A stretch of DNA of 64,000 bases from positions 1 to 64,000 of the forward strand of contig NZ_QPJK01000015.1 in NCBI RefSeq assembly GCF_003337555.1, in the 5' to 3' direction. Shown piece by piece: positions 1-7,937 of the stretch. This DNA is from Pseudorhodoferax soli. GTDB taxonomy: Bacteria; Pseudomonadota; Gammaproteobacteria; Burkholderiales; Burkholderiaceae_C. Each line of letters starts with the position of its first letter. Position 1 is the first letter of the stretch. Made by a program: the position numbers and the translations under genes. The notes beneath the pieces are model-generated. The model saw only the letters and a list, made by a program, of their open reading frames with translations. It had not been told where the DNA came from and ran no database searches.

Positions 1-125
1 TTGTCGGTCAGGATCAGCAGGTTGCGCGTGAAGTACGGGCCGTGCGCGCCCGACAGGTTCATGAGCATGTCGTCGTGGCCCGCCACGGGCACGACACGCA
101 GGTCTTTGACGATGGGAGTGGACAT
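1..125 (-). CDS. gudD: Glucarate dehydratase, N-terminal fragment (cut by window edge)
   Basis: Only the first 41 codons lie in the window. The N-terminus reads [18 protein letters not shown], then a [10 protein letters not shown] stretch, which is the typical start of enolase-superfamily D-glucarate dehydratase. That enzyme removes water from D-glucarate to give 5-keto-4-deoxyglucarate in cytoplasmic sugar-acid catabolism. The ATG follows the stop of the Bug receptor gene by 5 bp, so the two are surely co-transcribed, which suggests the receptor may bind an aldarate. No catalytic residue is visible in this fragment, so the call rests on the conserved N-terminal signature. A galactarate or related dehydratase of the same family is the main alternative. 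Confidence 0.8.
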   Translation of the reverse strand, partial: MSTPIVKDLRVVPVAGHDDMLMNLSGAHGPYFTRNLLILTD

Positions 126-130
126 CGTGC

Positions 131-1090
131 TCAGTCCGCGCTGATCTTGCGGGTGTCGATCAGCGTCTTCCAGCGCGTCCACTCCTTGGCCTGGAAGGCG
201 GTGAACTCGGCCGGCGTGCTGGCCACGATCTCCAGGCCCTGCTCCAGCATGCGCTGCTTGACGGCCGGATCGTTCATGGCGGCGACGGCGGCCTTGGCCA
301 GCTTGTCCTTCACCGCGGCGGGCAGGCCCTTGGGTGCGGCCAGGCCCTGCCACGAGTAGACCTCTGCACCCTTGACGCCGGCCTCGGCCAGCGTCGGCAC
401 ATCAGGCAGCACGGGCGAGCGCTTGTCGCCCGTCACCGCGATGGCGTGCAGCTTGCCGGCCTTGATGTGCGGCAGCACGGCGTTGACGTTCTGGAACGAG
501 AAATCCACCTGGCCACCCAGCAGGTCGTTGATGGCCGGCGCGCCGCCCTTGTAGGGCACGTGCAGGCCTTCGGTTCCGCTCTGCTGCCAGAACACCTCGG
601 CCGACAGGTGGTCGGACGAGCCATTGCCCGAACTCGCGAAGCTGACCTTGCCGGGGTTGGCCTTGAGCAGCGCGATGACCTCGGCCAGCGTGCGCTCCTT
701 CTGCTTGGGGCTGGCCACCAGCACGTTGGGCGCCTGCACGGGCACGCTGATGTAGTCGAAATCCTTGTTCGCGTCGTAGGGCACGCTCTTGACGAGGTGC
801 GGCGTGACGACAAAGGCGCCCAGCGAAGAGACCAGCAGCGTGTAGCCGTCCGGCGCCGCGCGCTTGACAAAGCCGGCGCCGATGGTGCCCGTGGCGCCGG
901 GCTTGTTGTCGACGATGAAGCTTTGGCCCAGCGCCGTGCCCATCTGCAGGGCCATGGCGCGCGCCACCATGTCGGTGGAGCCGCCGGCCGGGAAGGGCAC
1001 GACGATGGTGACGGGCTTCTCGGGCCAGGCGGTTTGGGCGCCAGCTGCGAGCGAGAGCGTGCAGGCCACGGCGACGAGCAACTTTTTCAT
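131..1090 (-). CDS. Bug/TctC-family tripartite tricarboxylate transporter substrate-binding protein
   Basis: A 319-residue periplasmic receptor with an N-terminal signal peptide ([19 protein letters not shown]), followed by the family signature [31 protein letters not shown]-type loop near residue 85 and the DVPTLAEAG motif in the C-terminal half also match. I chose the ATG at 1090 because AGGAG lies just upstream (about 1096-1101) and the signal peptide begins there; an in-frame extension to 1186 would run through the operator region. Bug proteins bind carboxylates for TTT transporters, but no membrane subunits are present here. Its neighbour gudD suggests a glucarate or related ligand (inference). 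Likely controlled by the LacI regulator just upstream. Confidence 0.9.
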   Translation of the reverse strand: MKKLLVAVACTLSLAAGAQTAWPEKPVTIVVPFPAGGSTDMVARAMALQMGTALGQSFIVDNKPGATGTIGAGFVKRAAPDGYTLLVSSLGAFVVTPHLVKSVPYDANKDFDYISVPVQAPNVLVASPKQKERTLAEVIALLKANPGKVSFASSGNGSSDHLSAEVFWQQSGTEGLHVPYKGGAPAINDLLGGQVDFSFQNVNAVLPHIKAGKLHAIAVTGDKRSPVLPDVPTLAEAGVKGAEVYSWQGLAAPKGLPAAVKDKLAKAAVAAMNDPAVKQRMLEQGLEIVASTPAEFTAFQAKEWTRWKTLIDTRKISAD

Positions 1091-1150
1091 GGGATTTCTC
1101 CTGAAGGACGAAGGAAGAGACGCGTCCATGCCCGCGCACGAACGCTGAGA

Positions 1151-1183
1151 GTTATCGTTAACAAACGGCGTGTTAACGATATC
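1151..1183. promoter_or_regulatory. Pair of LacI-type operator sites in front of the Bug-gudD operon
   Basis: GTTATCGTTAAC (1151-1162) and GTTAACGATATC (1172-1183) each match a GTTAnCGnTAAC-like palindrome with a central CG, the typical LacI/GalR-family layout, with at most one broken base pair each. Together they also form a perfect inverted repeat: TATCGTTAACA at 1153-1163 and TGTTAACGATA at 1171-1181, 7 bp apart. The pair lies 61-93 bp upstream of the receptor ATG and downstream of the LacI-family gene, so control of the receptor-gudD operon by that regulator is a direct inference. Binding is not shown. Confidence 0.6.
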
Positions 1184-1285
1184 CAAACTTCCCCAAAGGC
1201 AATCTAAGTAATTACCCTCGACAGCAATGAGCCCGGCCGTCCAGGCCGTCGCGGAGGCGACACCGCGCTATCGGTACCGGCGGTT

Positions 1286-2287
1286 TCAGGTGCTGGCGCG
1301 CTCGACGATGGAAAAGCCGATGTCGACCACTGGCGCCGCGGGCGCCTGGCCTTCGGCGCGCGCCACCATCATTTCGGCCGCCAGGCGGCCGATGCGTGTG
1401 CCGTCGATGCGCACCGTGGTGAGCGGCGGGGCGGCGTCGGCCGCGAAGCTCTGGTCGCCCATCCCGACGATGGCCAGCTGGCCAGGCACGGCGATGCCGC
1501 GCTCGCGCGCCTCGATGGCCGCGCCGAGGGCCAGCATGTCGGAACTGCAGAACACGGCCGTGACGCCGGGCGCGCGCGCCAGCAGCTCGGCCAGCCCGGC
1601 GCGGCCGGCGCCCATGGTGCTGGGCGCCGCGGTGAACGCCGTCAGCGAGGTCTGCATGCCCAGCGCCTCGGCGCGTTCGGTGAACGCTGCCACGCGCGTC
1701 AGCGCGCGCGGATCGCCCGCGCTGACCATGGCCACATGGCGGTGGCCGCGCGCGTGCAGGTAGTCGACCACCGCCGCGCCGATGGCCGGATGCGAGAAGC
1801 CGACCAGCATGTCGATGGGCGTGGGCGTCAGCTCCCAGGTCTCGACCACGGGGATGCCGCTGGCGCGCAGCACGCGCCGCCCTTCTTCGGAACGCACCAC
1901 GCCGGTGACGACCACGCCGTCGGGCCGGCGCTGCACGATGGCGCGCAGCAGCTCGTCCTCGCGCGTGGCGTCGTAGCCGCTCTGGCCGATCATGAGCTGG
2001 TAGCCCCGCTCGTGCAGCGCCAGGTCGAGCGCCTCCACCATCTCCTGGAACACCGGGCCCACCATGGTGGGCAGCAGCGCCGCCACCAGCCGCGCGCGCG
2101 CACGGCGCAGGCCGCTGGCCATGGCGTTGGGCACGAAGTTCGTGCGGCGCACGGCCTCGCGCACGCGCTCCAGCGTGTCGGGCGAGACCTTCTGCGGCGT
2201 GTTGAGCGCGCGCGAGACGGTCATGGCGGAGACGCCGGCGATGCGGGCGACATCCTGGATCGTGAAGGGCTTGGCGCCTGGGTTCAC
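1286..2287 (-). CDS. LacI/GalR-family transcriptional regulator
   Basis: A 333-residue protein with the DNA-binding helix-turn-helix at residues 10-29 (IQDVARIAGVSAMTVSRALN), the hinge helix near residue 60, then a periplasmic-binding-protein-like effector domain (residues about 65-325). The start is GTG at 2287, immediately before the HTH as usual in the family. It lies upstream of the Bug-gudD operon on the same strand and is divergent from the ABC exporter. The GTTAnCGnTAAC sites at 1151-1183 are its probable operators. By context the effector is probably a sugar acid; sequence alone does not identify it. Confidence 0.92.
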   Translation of the reverse strand: MNPGAKPFTIQDVARIAGVSAMTVSRALNTPQKVSPDTLERVREAVRRTNFVPNAMASGLRRARARLVAALLPTMVGPVFQEMVEALDLALHERGYQLMIGQSGYDATREDELLRAIVQRRPDGVVVTGVVRSEEGRRVLRASGIPVVETWELTPTPIDMLVGFSHPAIGAAVVDYLHARGHRHVAMVSAGDPRALTRVAAFTERAEALGMQTSLTAFTAAPSTMGAGRAGLAELLARAPGVTAVFCSSDMLALGAAIEARERGIAVPGQLAIVGMGDQSFAADAAPPLTTVRIDGTRIGRLAAEMMVARAEGQAPAAPVVDIGFSIVERAST

Positions 2288-2318
2288 AGAGCTTGTGTGG
2301 GGCGTGGAGAGGCTGGGA

Positions 2319-2345
2319 TTGTGACAAGGCGCCGGCCCCTAGAAT
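2319..2345 (+). promoter_or_regulatory. Candidate sigma-70 promoter of the ABC exporter operon
   Basis: A TAGAAT -10-like hexamer at 2340-2345 is preceded by TTGTGA at 2319-2324, giving a 15-bp spacer, shorter than the usual 17. It ends 26 bp before the ATG at 2372, in the short gap between the divergent LacI gene and the exporter. Call based on consensus matching only. Confidence 0.35.
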
Positions 2346-2371
2346 CCGCGCCCCGCCCACGCACCCCTCCC

Positions 2372-3367
2372 ATGCCCCAGATCGTCGTCGAAGACCTGCG
2401 CAAGACCTACCGCATTGCCGAGCGCGCGCCGGGGCTGGGCGGTGCGCTGCGCGGCCTGTGGCAGCGCCGCCACCGCGAGGTGCAGGCGCTGGCCGGGGTG
2501 TCGTTCCAGCTCGAGCGTGGCGAGTTGCTGGGCTTCATCGGCCCCAACGGCGCAGGCAAGTCCACCACCATCAAGGTCCTGGCCGGCATCCTGCAGCCCG
2601 ACGGTGGCCGCGTCACGGTGGACGGGCGCGAGCCCTCGGCCGACCGGCAACGCCATGTGGGCCGCATCGGCGTGGTGTTCGGCCAGCGCACCCAGCTCTG
2701 GTGGGACCTGCCGGTGGGCGAAGGCTTCGACCTCTTGCGCGACATCTACCGCGTGGATGCGCGCCGCTACCGCGCCACGCGCGACGAGCTGGTGGCCGCC
2801 CTGCAGCTCGAGCGCGTGCTGGACCAGCCCGTGCGCCAGCTCTCGCTGGGCCAGCGCATGCGCGCCGAGATCGCCGCCGCGCTGCTGCACGCGCCCGACC
2901 TGCTGTTCCTGGACGAGCCCACCATCGGCCTGGACGCCCCCTCCAAGCTGGCGGTGCGCGATTTCGTGCGCCGCGCCAACCGCGAGCGCGGCACCACCGT
3001 GCTGCTGACCACGCACGACATGCACGACATCGAGGCCCTGGCCGAGCGCGTGATCGTGATCGGCCATGGCCGCGTGCTGGCCGACAGCCCGGTGGCCGCG
3101 TTGCGCGCCCAGGTCATGGCCGAGCGCCGCTTGCTGGTGGACTTCGCCGAGACGCCGCCGCCGGCCTTCACGCAGCCCGGCGTGCGCGAGATCGCGCGCG
3201 AGGGCCGCATGCTGGTGCTGGGTTTCGATCCGGCCCAGGTGGCTGCGCCGGCCCTGATCGCCCGCATCGCCACCACGCATGCGGTGGAGGACATCCGGCT
3301 CGAGGGCCTGGCGATCGAGGAAGTCATCACGCGCTTCTACGCCATGCACGGCGCGGCGGAGGGCTGA
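2372..3367 (+). CDS. ABC-2 type exporter ATP-binding protein
   Basis: A 331-residue ATPase with Walker A GPNGAGKST (57-65), signature LSLGQ (157-161), Walker B LLFLDEP (177-183) and switch histidine H215. The C-terminal 80 residues form the extra domain seen in DrrA/COG4586-type exporter ATPases. I chose the ATG at 2372 (MPQIVVEDL), since the open frame upstream lies antisense to the LacI gene. It overlaps the next gene by one base (TGATG) and heads a three-gene operon of one ATPase and two dissimilar permeases, the COG4586-4587-3694 arrangement. The substrate is unknown; families of this layout export lipids, drugs or polysaccharides. Confidence 0.92.
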   Translation: MPQIVVEDLRKTYRIAERAPGLGGALRGLWQRRHREVQALAGVSFQLERGELLGFIGPNGAGKSTTIKVLAGILQPDGGRVTVDGREPSADRQRHVGRIGVVFGQRTQLWWDLPVGEGFDLLRDIYRVDARRYRATRDELVAALQLERVLDQPVRQLSLGQRMRAEIAAALLHAPDLLFLDEPTIGLDAPSKLAVRDFVRRANRERGTTVLLTTHDMHDIEALAERVIVIGHGRVLADSPVAALRAQVMAERRLLVDFAETPPPAFTQPGVREIAREGRMLVLGFDPAQVAAPALIARIATTHAVEDIRLEGLAIEEVITRFYAMHGAAEG

Positions 3368-4185
3368 TGGTCGCCTACCGGGCCATCTTCGTCTCGCGCT
3401 TCCTGCAGGTGCTGCAGTACCGCGCGGCCGCGCTCGCGGGCTTCGGCACGCAGTGCTGGTGGGGCGGCATCAAGGTCATGGTGCTGGCGGCCTTCTTCGA
3501 CCGGGCGGCCAGCGCGGCGCCGGCCATGACGCTGGCCCAGGCCATCACCTACACCTGGGTCGCGCAGGGCTTGCTGGCCCTGCTGCCCTGGAGCGGCGAC
3601 CCCGAGGTGGCGCTGGCCGTGCGCACCGGCGCCGTGGCCTACGACCGGCTGCGGCCGGTCGATGCCTACGCCTTGTGGTTCGCGCGCAGCGCGGGCTGGA
3701 TCGCCGCGCGCGTGCTGCCGCGCGTGGCGCTGATGGCCGCCTTCGCGGCCGTGCTGCTGCCGCTGGCCGGATTCGGGGCATGGCGCTGGCAGCCGCCGGC
3801 CGGTGCGGCCGCGGGGGCCGCCTTCGCGGCATCGGCGCTGCTGGCGCTGACGCTGTCCACGGCGCTGGTGATGCTGCTCAACATCGCAGCGGCTGCGGCG
3901 CTGGATGCGCGCGGCATCAACGCGTTCGCCGTTCCCCTGGTCATCCTGCTGTCGGGCAACCTGCTGCCGCTGGCGCTGTTGCCCGATGGCTGGCAGCGGG
4001 CACTGCTGCTGCAGCCGCTGGCCGGTCTCACCGACATCCCGATGCGCCTGTACATGGGGCAGGCCACGGGCGTGCACGCGGCGGCGCTGCTGGCGCTGCA
4101 GGGGTTCTGGGCGGCGGTCCTGGTCGGCCTGGGGCGCGTGCTGATGGCGCGCACCATGCGCAGGCTCGAGATCCAGGGCGGCTGA
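3367..4185 (+). CDS. ABC-2 family permease, first subunit
   Basis: A 272-residue integral membrane protein with about six hydrophobic helices, starting MVAYRAIFVSRFLQ. It fits the COG4587-like permease that pairs with the ATPase encoded just upstream; its ATG overlaps that gene's stop. The N-terminal amphipathic segment before TM1 and the length are usual for ABC-2 permeases of this group. It should form a heterodimeric channel with the following permease in the inner membrane. No substrate clue is visible. Confidence 0.85.
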   Translation: MVAYRAIFVSRFLQVLQYRAAALAGFGTQCWWGGIKVMVLAAFFDRAASAAPAMTLAQAITYTWVAQGLLALLPWSGDPEVALAVRTGAVAYDRLRPVDAYALWFARSAGWIAARVLPRVALMAAFAAVLLPLAGFGAWRWQPPAGAAAGAAFAASALLALTLSTALVMLLNIAAAAALDARGINAFAVPLVILLSGNLLPLALLPDGWQRALLLQPLAGLTDIPMRLYMGQATGVHAAALLALQGFWAAVLVGLGRVLMARTMRRLEIQGG

Positions 4186-4186
4186 C

Positions 4187-4990
4187 GTGAACCACCTGCG
4201 CCTGTTCCTGCGGCTCGTCGCCGCTTCTTTGCGCGGCCAGCTGCGCTACCCGGCCTCGGCGCTCCTGCTCACCGTCTCGCAGTTCCTCGCCACGGGCATC
4301 GAGGTGGTGGCGATCTGGGCGCTGTTCGACCGATTCGGCAGCGTGCAGGGCTGGCGCATCGGCGAAGTGGCGCTGTTCTACGCGCTCGTGCACACCATGT
4401 TCGCGCTGGCCGATGCGCTGGGCCGCGGCTTCGACGTGCTCGGCACGGAGTTCCTGCGCACCGGCCACTTCGACCGCCTGCTGCTGCGCCCGCGCCCGCT
4501 CGCGCTGCAGTTGATGGCGCACGAGGTGCGGCTCTCCCGCCTGGGCCGGCTGCTGCAGGCGCTGGCCGTGCTGGTGTTCGCCAGCCTGGCAGTGCCCATC
4601 GCCTGGACACCGGCCACCGTGGCGCTGGCGCTGTTCTGCGTGGCCGGCGGCGTGGCGCTGTTCCTGGGCATCCTGGTGCTGCAGGGCACGCTGGCGTTCT
4701 GGACGGTGGAGAGCCTGGAGATCGCCAACGTGTTCACCTACGGCGGCGTCGAGGCCGGGCAGTATCCGATGGCGGTGTACGCGCGGTGGTTTCGCCGGTT
4801 GCTGACCTTCGTGGTGCCGCTCGCCTGCGTGGCGTACTACCCCGGGCTGGCGATCCTGGGCCGCGCCGATCCGCTGGGCGCCCCGGGCTGGCTGGGCTGG
4901 ATCTCGCCGCTGGCCGGCTTCGCCTTTCTTGCGCTGTCGTTCATGGCCTGGCGCGTGGGTGTGCGGCACTACGCCTCCACGGGCAGCTGA
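4187..4990 (+). CDS. ABC-2 family permease, second subunit
   Basis: A 267-residue membrane protein (COG3694/DUF990-like) with six predicted helices. The start is GTG at 4187, one base after the previous stop, with N-terminus MNHLRLFLRLVAASLRGQLRYP. Tight coupling with the two upstream genes shows they form one exporter. The segment after the second helix, GWRIGEVALFYALVHTMFAL, is characteristic of this permease type. Function: transmembrane half of an exporter of unknown substrate. Confidence 0.85.
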   Translation: MNHLRLFLRLVAASLRGQLRYPASALLLTVSQFLATGIEVVAIWALFDRFGSVQGWRIGEVALFYALVHTMFALADALGRGFDVLGTEFLRTGHFDRLLLRPRPLALQLMAHEVRLSRLGRLLQALAVLVFASLAVPIAWTPATVALALFCVAGGVALFLGILVLQGTLAFWTVESLEIANVFTYGGVEAGQYPMAVYARWFRRLLTFVVPLACVAYYPGLAILGRADPLGAPGWLGWISPLAGFAFLALSFMAWRVGVRHYASTGS

Positions 4991-5025
4991 AGTCCTGCGT
5001 TCGCAACGGGTTTACCCAGGCTGCC

Positions 5026-5039
5026 TACAGTGCGGCCGC
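5026..5039 (+). promoter_or_regulatory. Near-leaderless promoter of the cytochrome b561 gene
   Basis: TACAGT at 5026-5031 ends eight bases before the ATG at 5040 and no Shine-Dalgarno sequence precedes the ATG. If it is the -10 element, transcription would begin at about the start codon. Similar layouts precede the genes at 46504, 56825, 59912 and 61307. Consensus-based inference only. Confidence 0.35.
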
Positions 5040-5603
5040 ATGCGAAACGCTCTCATCTCCGTCTGGCGCGACTCCCCCAGCCGCTACGGCCGCATCAGCC
5101 GCTGGCTGCACTGGGGCATGGCGCTGCTGTTCGCCTGGCAGTTCATCGGCATGGGCCTGCGCCTGGCGCTGGGCCGCACGCCGGCGGTGTCGTTCTTCGT
5201 CGGATCGCATTCCAGCGTCGGCCTGCTGCTCATGCTCCTGGTGCTGCTGCGCGGCGCCTGGGGCCTTGCCAACGCGCGCCAGCGCCCGCCGCACGGCAAG
5301 GGCTGGCTGGGCCGCGCAGCGGCGGCCGGGCATCGCGCGCTGTACCTGTTGATGGTGGTGGTGCCGCTGCTGGCCCTGGTGCGCGCCTACGGCTCGGGGC
5401 GCGCCTTCACGTGGTTCAACACGCTGCCGCTGTGGGGCGCTGGCCCTAAGAACGAAGCGCTGATGGTGCCGGCCAATGCCGCGCACGGGCTGCTGGCCTG
5501 GACGCTGCTGGCGCTCGTGGCCGGGCATGTGGCGATGGTCCTGCTGCACCGCTGGTGGTGGCGCGACCAGGTGGCGCAGCGGATGGTGGGGCGGGTGCGC
5601 TGA
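5040..5603 (+). CDS. Cytochrome b561 family protein
   Basis: A 187-residue inner-membrane protein with four transmembrane helices. The haem-ligand histidines expected of the family are present: H in RWLHWGMALLF on helix 1, H in GSHSSVGLLL on helix 2, and two more on helices 3 and 4 (AAGHRALYLL; ANAAHGLLAW/AGHVAMVLLH). Bacterial b561 proteins carry electrons between quinol and periplasmic partners or superoxide. The start MRNALISVWRDSPSRYG is chosen because the RYGRISRWLHW entry to helix 1 is typical. It is a single gene with no evident partner; a small hairpin follows the stop. Confidence 0.88.
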   Translation: MRNALISVWRDSPSRYGRISRWLHWGMALLFAWQFIGMGLRLALGRTPAVSFFVGSHSSVGLLLMLLVLLRGAWGLANARQRPPHGKGWLGRAAAAGHRALYLLMVVVPLLALVRAYGSGRAFTWFNTLPLWGAGPKNEALMVPANAAHGLLAWTLLALVAGHVAMVLLHRWWWRDQVAQRMVGRVR

Positions 5604-5610
5604 AGGCGGT

Positions 5611-5626
5611 CCGCAGGCATCTGCGG
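5611..5626 (+). terminator. Hairpin after the cytochrome b561 gene
   Basis: CCGCAG-GCAT-CTGCGG is a perfect 6-bp stem with a 4-base loop, 8 bases after the stop codon. No T-tract follows, so it is a weak terminator candidate or a 3-prime end stabiliser. Confidence 0.35.
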
Positions 5627-5679
5627 ATGGTCAGCGGAGGGCCGAACCGGCACACTCGGCGCCCTACTCCCACGATGCC

Positions 5680-6618
5680 ATGACCGCCTTCGCCTTCCTC
5701 TCCAACACGAGCTTTCTCAAGGTCCCGGCCAACGACAGCGGCCGGCCGTTCGCCATCGCCGGCGTGGCCTGGGACGGCAGCGTCACCAACCGGCCCGGCG
5801 CCCGCTTCGGGCCGCGTGCCATCCGCGAGGCCAGCCACATGCTGTGCGACGGCACGCATCCCGTGTTCGACGTCTCGCCGGAGGCCGCGCTCACCGATGT
5901 GGGCGATCTGCCGCTGCCCAACACCAGCCTGCAAGGCATGCGCGCCGCGATGATGCCGCTGGTGCGCACGCTGATCGCGCAGCACCACATGGCCTGGCTC
6001 GGGGGCGACCACTCCATCACCCTGCCGCTGCTGCGCGCCTACCGCCAGCACTTCGGCCGGCCGCTGGCCGTCGTGCACTTCGACGCCCACTGCGACACCT
6101 GGAAGGACCACTTCGGCGAGCCCAGCGGCCACGGCACGTGGGTCTACGAGGCGATCCAGGAGGGCCTGGTGGTCAAGGAATGCTTCGTGCAGTTCGGCAT
6201 CCGCTCGGCGGGCGAGCGCGCCGCGCGCGACTACGTGCGCGACCAGGGTGGACTGATCCACACCGCGCGCGCCCTGCGCGGCCTGGAGAGCCCCACGCAA
6301 CTGCAGCCGCTCGTGGCGCAACTGCGCGAGCGGCTGGCCGCGCACGGCCATCCGCCGCTGTACCTGAGCCTGGACATCGACTGCCTGGACCCGGCCTTCG
6401 CGCCGGGCACCGGCACGCCCGAGCCCGGCGGCATGAGCACCAACCAGGTGTTCAGCTTGCTGGAAGAGATGGCCGACCTGCCGTTCGTGGGCATGGACTG
6501 CGTGGAGGTGTCACCGCCCTACGACCATGCCGACCTGACCAGCTATGCCGCGGCCCAGTTCGTCTGGACCTACCTCAGCGCGCGCGTGGCGCAGCGCGCT
6601 CAGAACACCGTCGCGTAG
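5680..6618 (+). CDS. speB: Arginase/agmatinase-family ureohydrolase (agmatinase-like)
   Basis: A 312-residue Mn-dependent ureohydrolase. All metal-binding motifs are intact: GGDHS (H111), DAHCD (D135, H137, D139) and SLDIDCLDPAF (D232, D234), followed by PGTGTPEPGG, typical of agmatinase. It would hydrolyse agmatine to putrescine and urea in the cytoplasm; guanidinobutyrase or another guanidine hydrolase is possible. The ATG at 5680 gives a standard-length protein. It is convergent with, and overlaps by 19 bp, the glutamine-synthetase-like gene at 6600. It sits at the edge of a polyamine island, where its putrescine product would enter the gamma-glutamyl route. Confidence 0.82.
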   Translation: MTAFAFLSNTSFLKVPANDSGRPFAIAGVAWDGSVTNRPGARFGPRAIREASHMLCDGTHPVFDVSPEAALTDVGDLPLPNTSLQGMRAAMMPLVRTLIAQHHMAWLGGDHSITLPLLRAYRQHFGRPLAVVHFDAHCDTWKDHFGEPSGHGTWVYEAIQEGLVVKECFVQFGIRSAGERAARDYVRDQGGLIHTARALRGLESPTQLQPLVAQLRERLAAHGHPPLYLSLDIDCLDPAFAPGTGTPEPGGMSTNQVFSLLEEMADLPFVGMDCVEVSPPYDHADLTSYAAAQFVWTYLSARVAQRAQNTVA

Positions 6619-7937
6619 CGCTCGAACTCCCAGGCGCTGACATGGCGCGCATAAGCGGTCCACTCGGCCCACTTGAGGCGCACGAACTCGGCATGCGCTG
6701 CAGCGCCCAGCGCATGCGCCAGCACGCTGTCGCGCTCCAGCGCATCGACAGCGGCGCCCAGGCTTTGCGGCAGCACGGCGATGCCCTCGGCGCGGATGCG
6801 TTGCAGCGGCCAGTCGAACAGGTCGTCCGGCCGCGCCGGCCCCGGATCCAGGTGCCGGTCGACGCCGTCCAGCCCGGCGGCGATCAGCCCGGCAGCGGCC
6901 AGGTAGGGGTTGGCCGCGGCATCGGGCAGGCGCCACTCGAAGCGGCCGCGCAGCGTGCGCACCAGCGCCGTGCGGTTGTTGAAGCCATGGGCCACATAGG
7001 CCGGCGCCCAGCTCGTGCCCGAGAGCGATTCGCCGACCACCAGCCGCTTGTACGAGTTGACCGTAGGCGCTGCCAGCGCGCAAAGCGCCGCGCTGCGGCC
7101 GAGCACGCCGGCGATGAAGGACTGAGCCAGTTCGGAGAGGTCCGCATGCGCATCGGCGAACAGGTTCTCATCGCCCTTCCACAGCGACACATGGAAGTGC
7201 AACCCGCTGCCGGGCTGGTTGGCGAAGGGCTTGGGCATCATCGAGAAGCTGGCGCCGTGGCGTTCGGCCAGGGTGTGCGCCGCCATCTTGAACAGCATGA
7301 GCCGGTCGGCCGTGGTCAGCACATCGGCATGGCTGAAGTTGAGCTCGAACTGGCCGTGCGCGTCCTCGTGGTCGATCTGCAGCACCTCCAGGCCGGCGCT
7401 GGCCAGTGCCTGGTGCAGTTCGTCGAGAAAGCCGCCCTGGCGTGCCAGCGCCTTGAGGTCGTAGGAAGGCTTGTCGGAGCGGTCCAGCGCATCGATGGGC
7501 TGCCACTGTCCGGCCGCACCCTGGCGCAGCAGGAAGAACTCGGGCTCCATGCCGACCTGCAGCGTCCAGCCGCGCGCGGCCAGCCGGTCCACCTGGCGGC
7601 GCAGGATCTGGCGCGGGCAGCCCTCGAAGGGCTGGCCGTCGACATGGCCGTCGCAGACCACGCGGGCATAGCCCGGCATCCAGGACAGCGCCTGGGCCGT
7701 GGCCGCGTCGCCGCGGCCGTAGTACTCGGAGCGGGCACCGCTGCGCGGCAGGCCGGTGCCGACGATGGACGTGCCGGAGAAGCCCGCACCGCTGCGCAGC
7801 AGCGTGTCGAGTTGCGCGAGCGGCACGTACTTGCCGCGCGCCACGCCGAGCAGGTCGGTGAATTGCGCCAGCAGGGTGTGAACGCCCTGCTTGGCCAGGC
7901 GTTCGTGCAGCGCCTGGGCGGTGGTCGGATCAGGCAT
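6600..7937 (-). CDS. Glutamine synthetase family gamma-glutamyl-amine ligase (GlnT/PuuA-like), second paralogue
   Basis: A 445-residue GS-fold enzyme. It keeps the GMEPEFF metal-binding strand, a GSGLHFHVSLW histidine motif, the NSYKRLV segment and ATANPYLA-like NPYLA nucleotide loop, but its N-terminus (LAQFTDLLGVARGKYVP, then GAGFSGTS) resembles type III/GlnT enzymes that ligate glutamate to amines. It is clearly divergent from the other GS-like gene at 16488, so it is not a recent duplicate. The stop lies inside the 3-prime end of the convergent ureohydrolase gene and the start overlaps the aldehyde dehydrogenase stop by 8 bp. Probable role: glutamylation of a mono- or diamine. The exact amine is not deducible. 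Confidence 0.8.
   Translation of the reverse strand: MPDPTTAQALHERLAKQGVHTLLAQFTDLLGVARGKYVPLAQLDTLLRSGAGFSGTSIVGTGLPRSGARSEYYGRGDAATAQALSWMPGYARVVCDGHVDGQPFEGCPRQILRRQVDRLAARGWTLQVGMEPEFFLLRQGAAGQWQPIDALDRSDKPSYDLKALARQGGFLDELHQALASAGLEVLQIDHEDAHGQFELNFSHADVLTTADRLMLFKMAAHTLAERHGASFSMMPKPFANQPGSGLHFHVSLWKGDENLFADAHADLSELAQSFIAGVLGRSAALCALAAPTVNSYKRLVVGESLSGTSWAPAYVAHGFNNRTALVRTLRGRFEWRLPDAAANPYLAAAGLIAAGLDGVDRHLDPGPARPDDLFDWPLQRIRAEGIAVLPQSLGAAVDALERDSVLAHALGAAAHAEFVRLKWAEWTAYARHVSAWEFERYATVF

Noticed and set aside
1091-1186. 32-codon N-terminal extension of the first Bug protein
   Set aside because: It would pass through the LacI-type operators and would place the signal peptide internally; AGGAG and the signal peptide support 1090.
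6600-6618. Frameshift or wrong stop creating the ureohydrolase/GS overlap
   Set aside because: Both proteins have expected lengths and intact C-termini, so the short overlap is taken as real.
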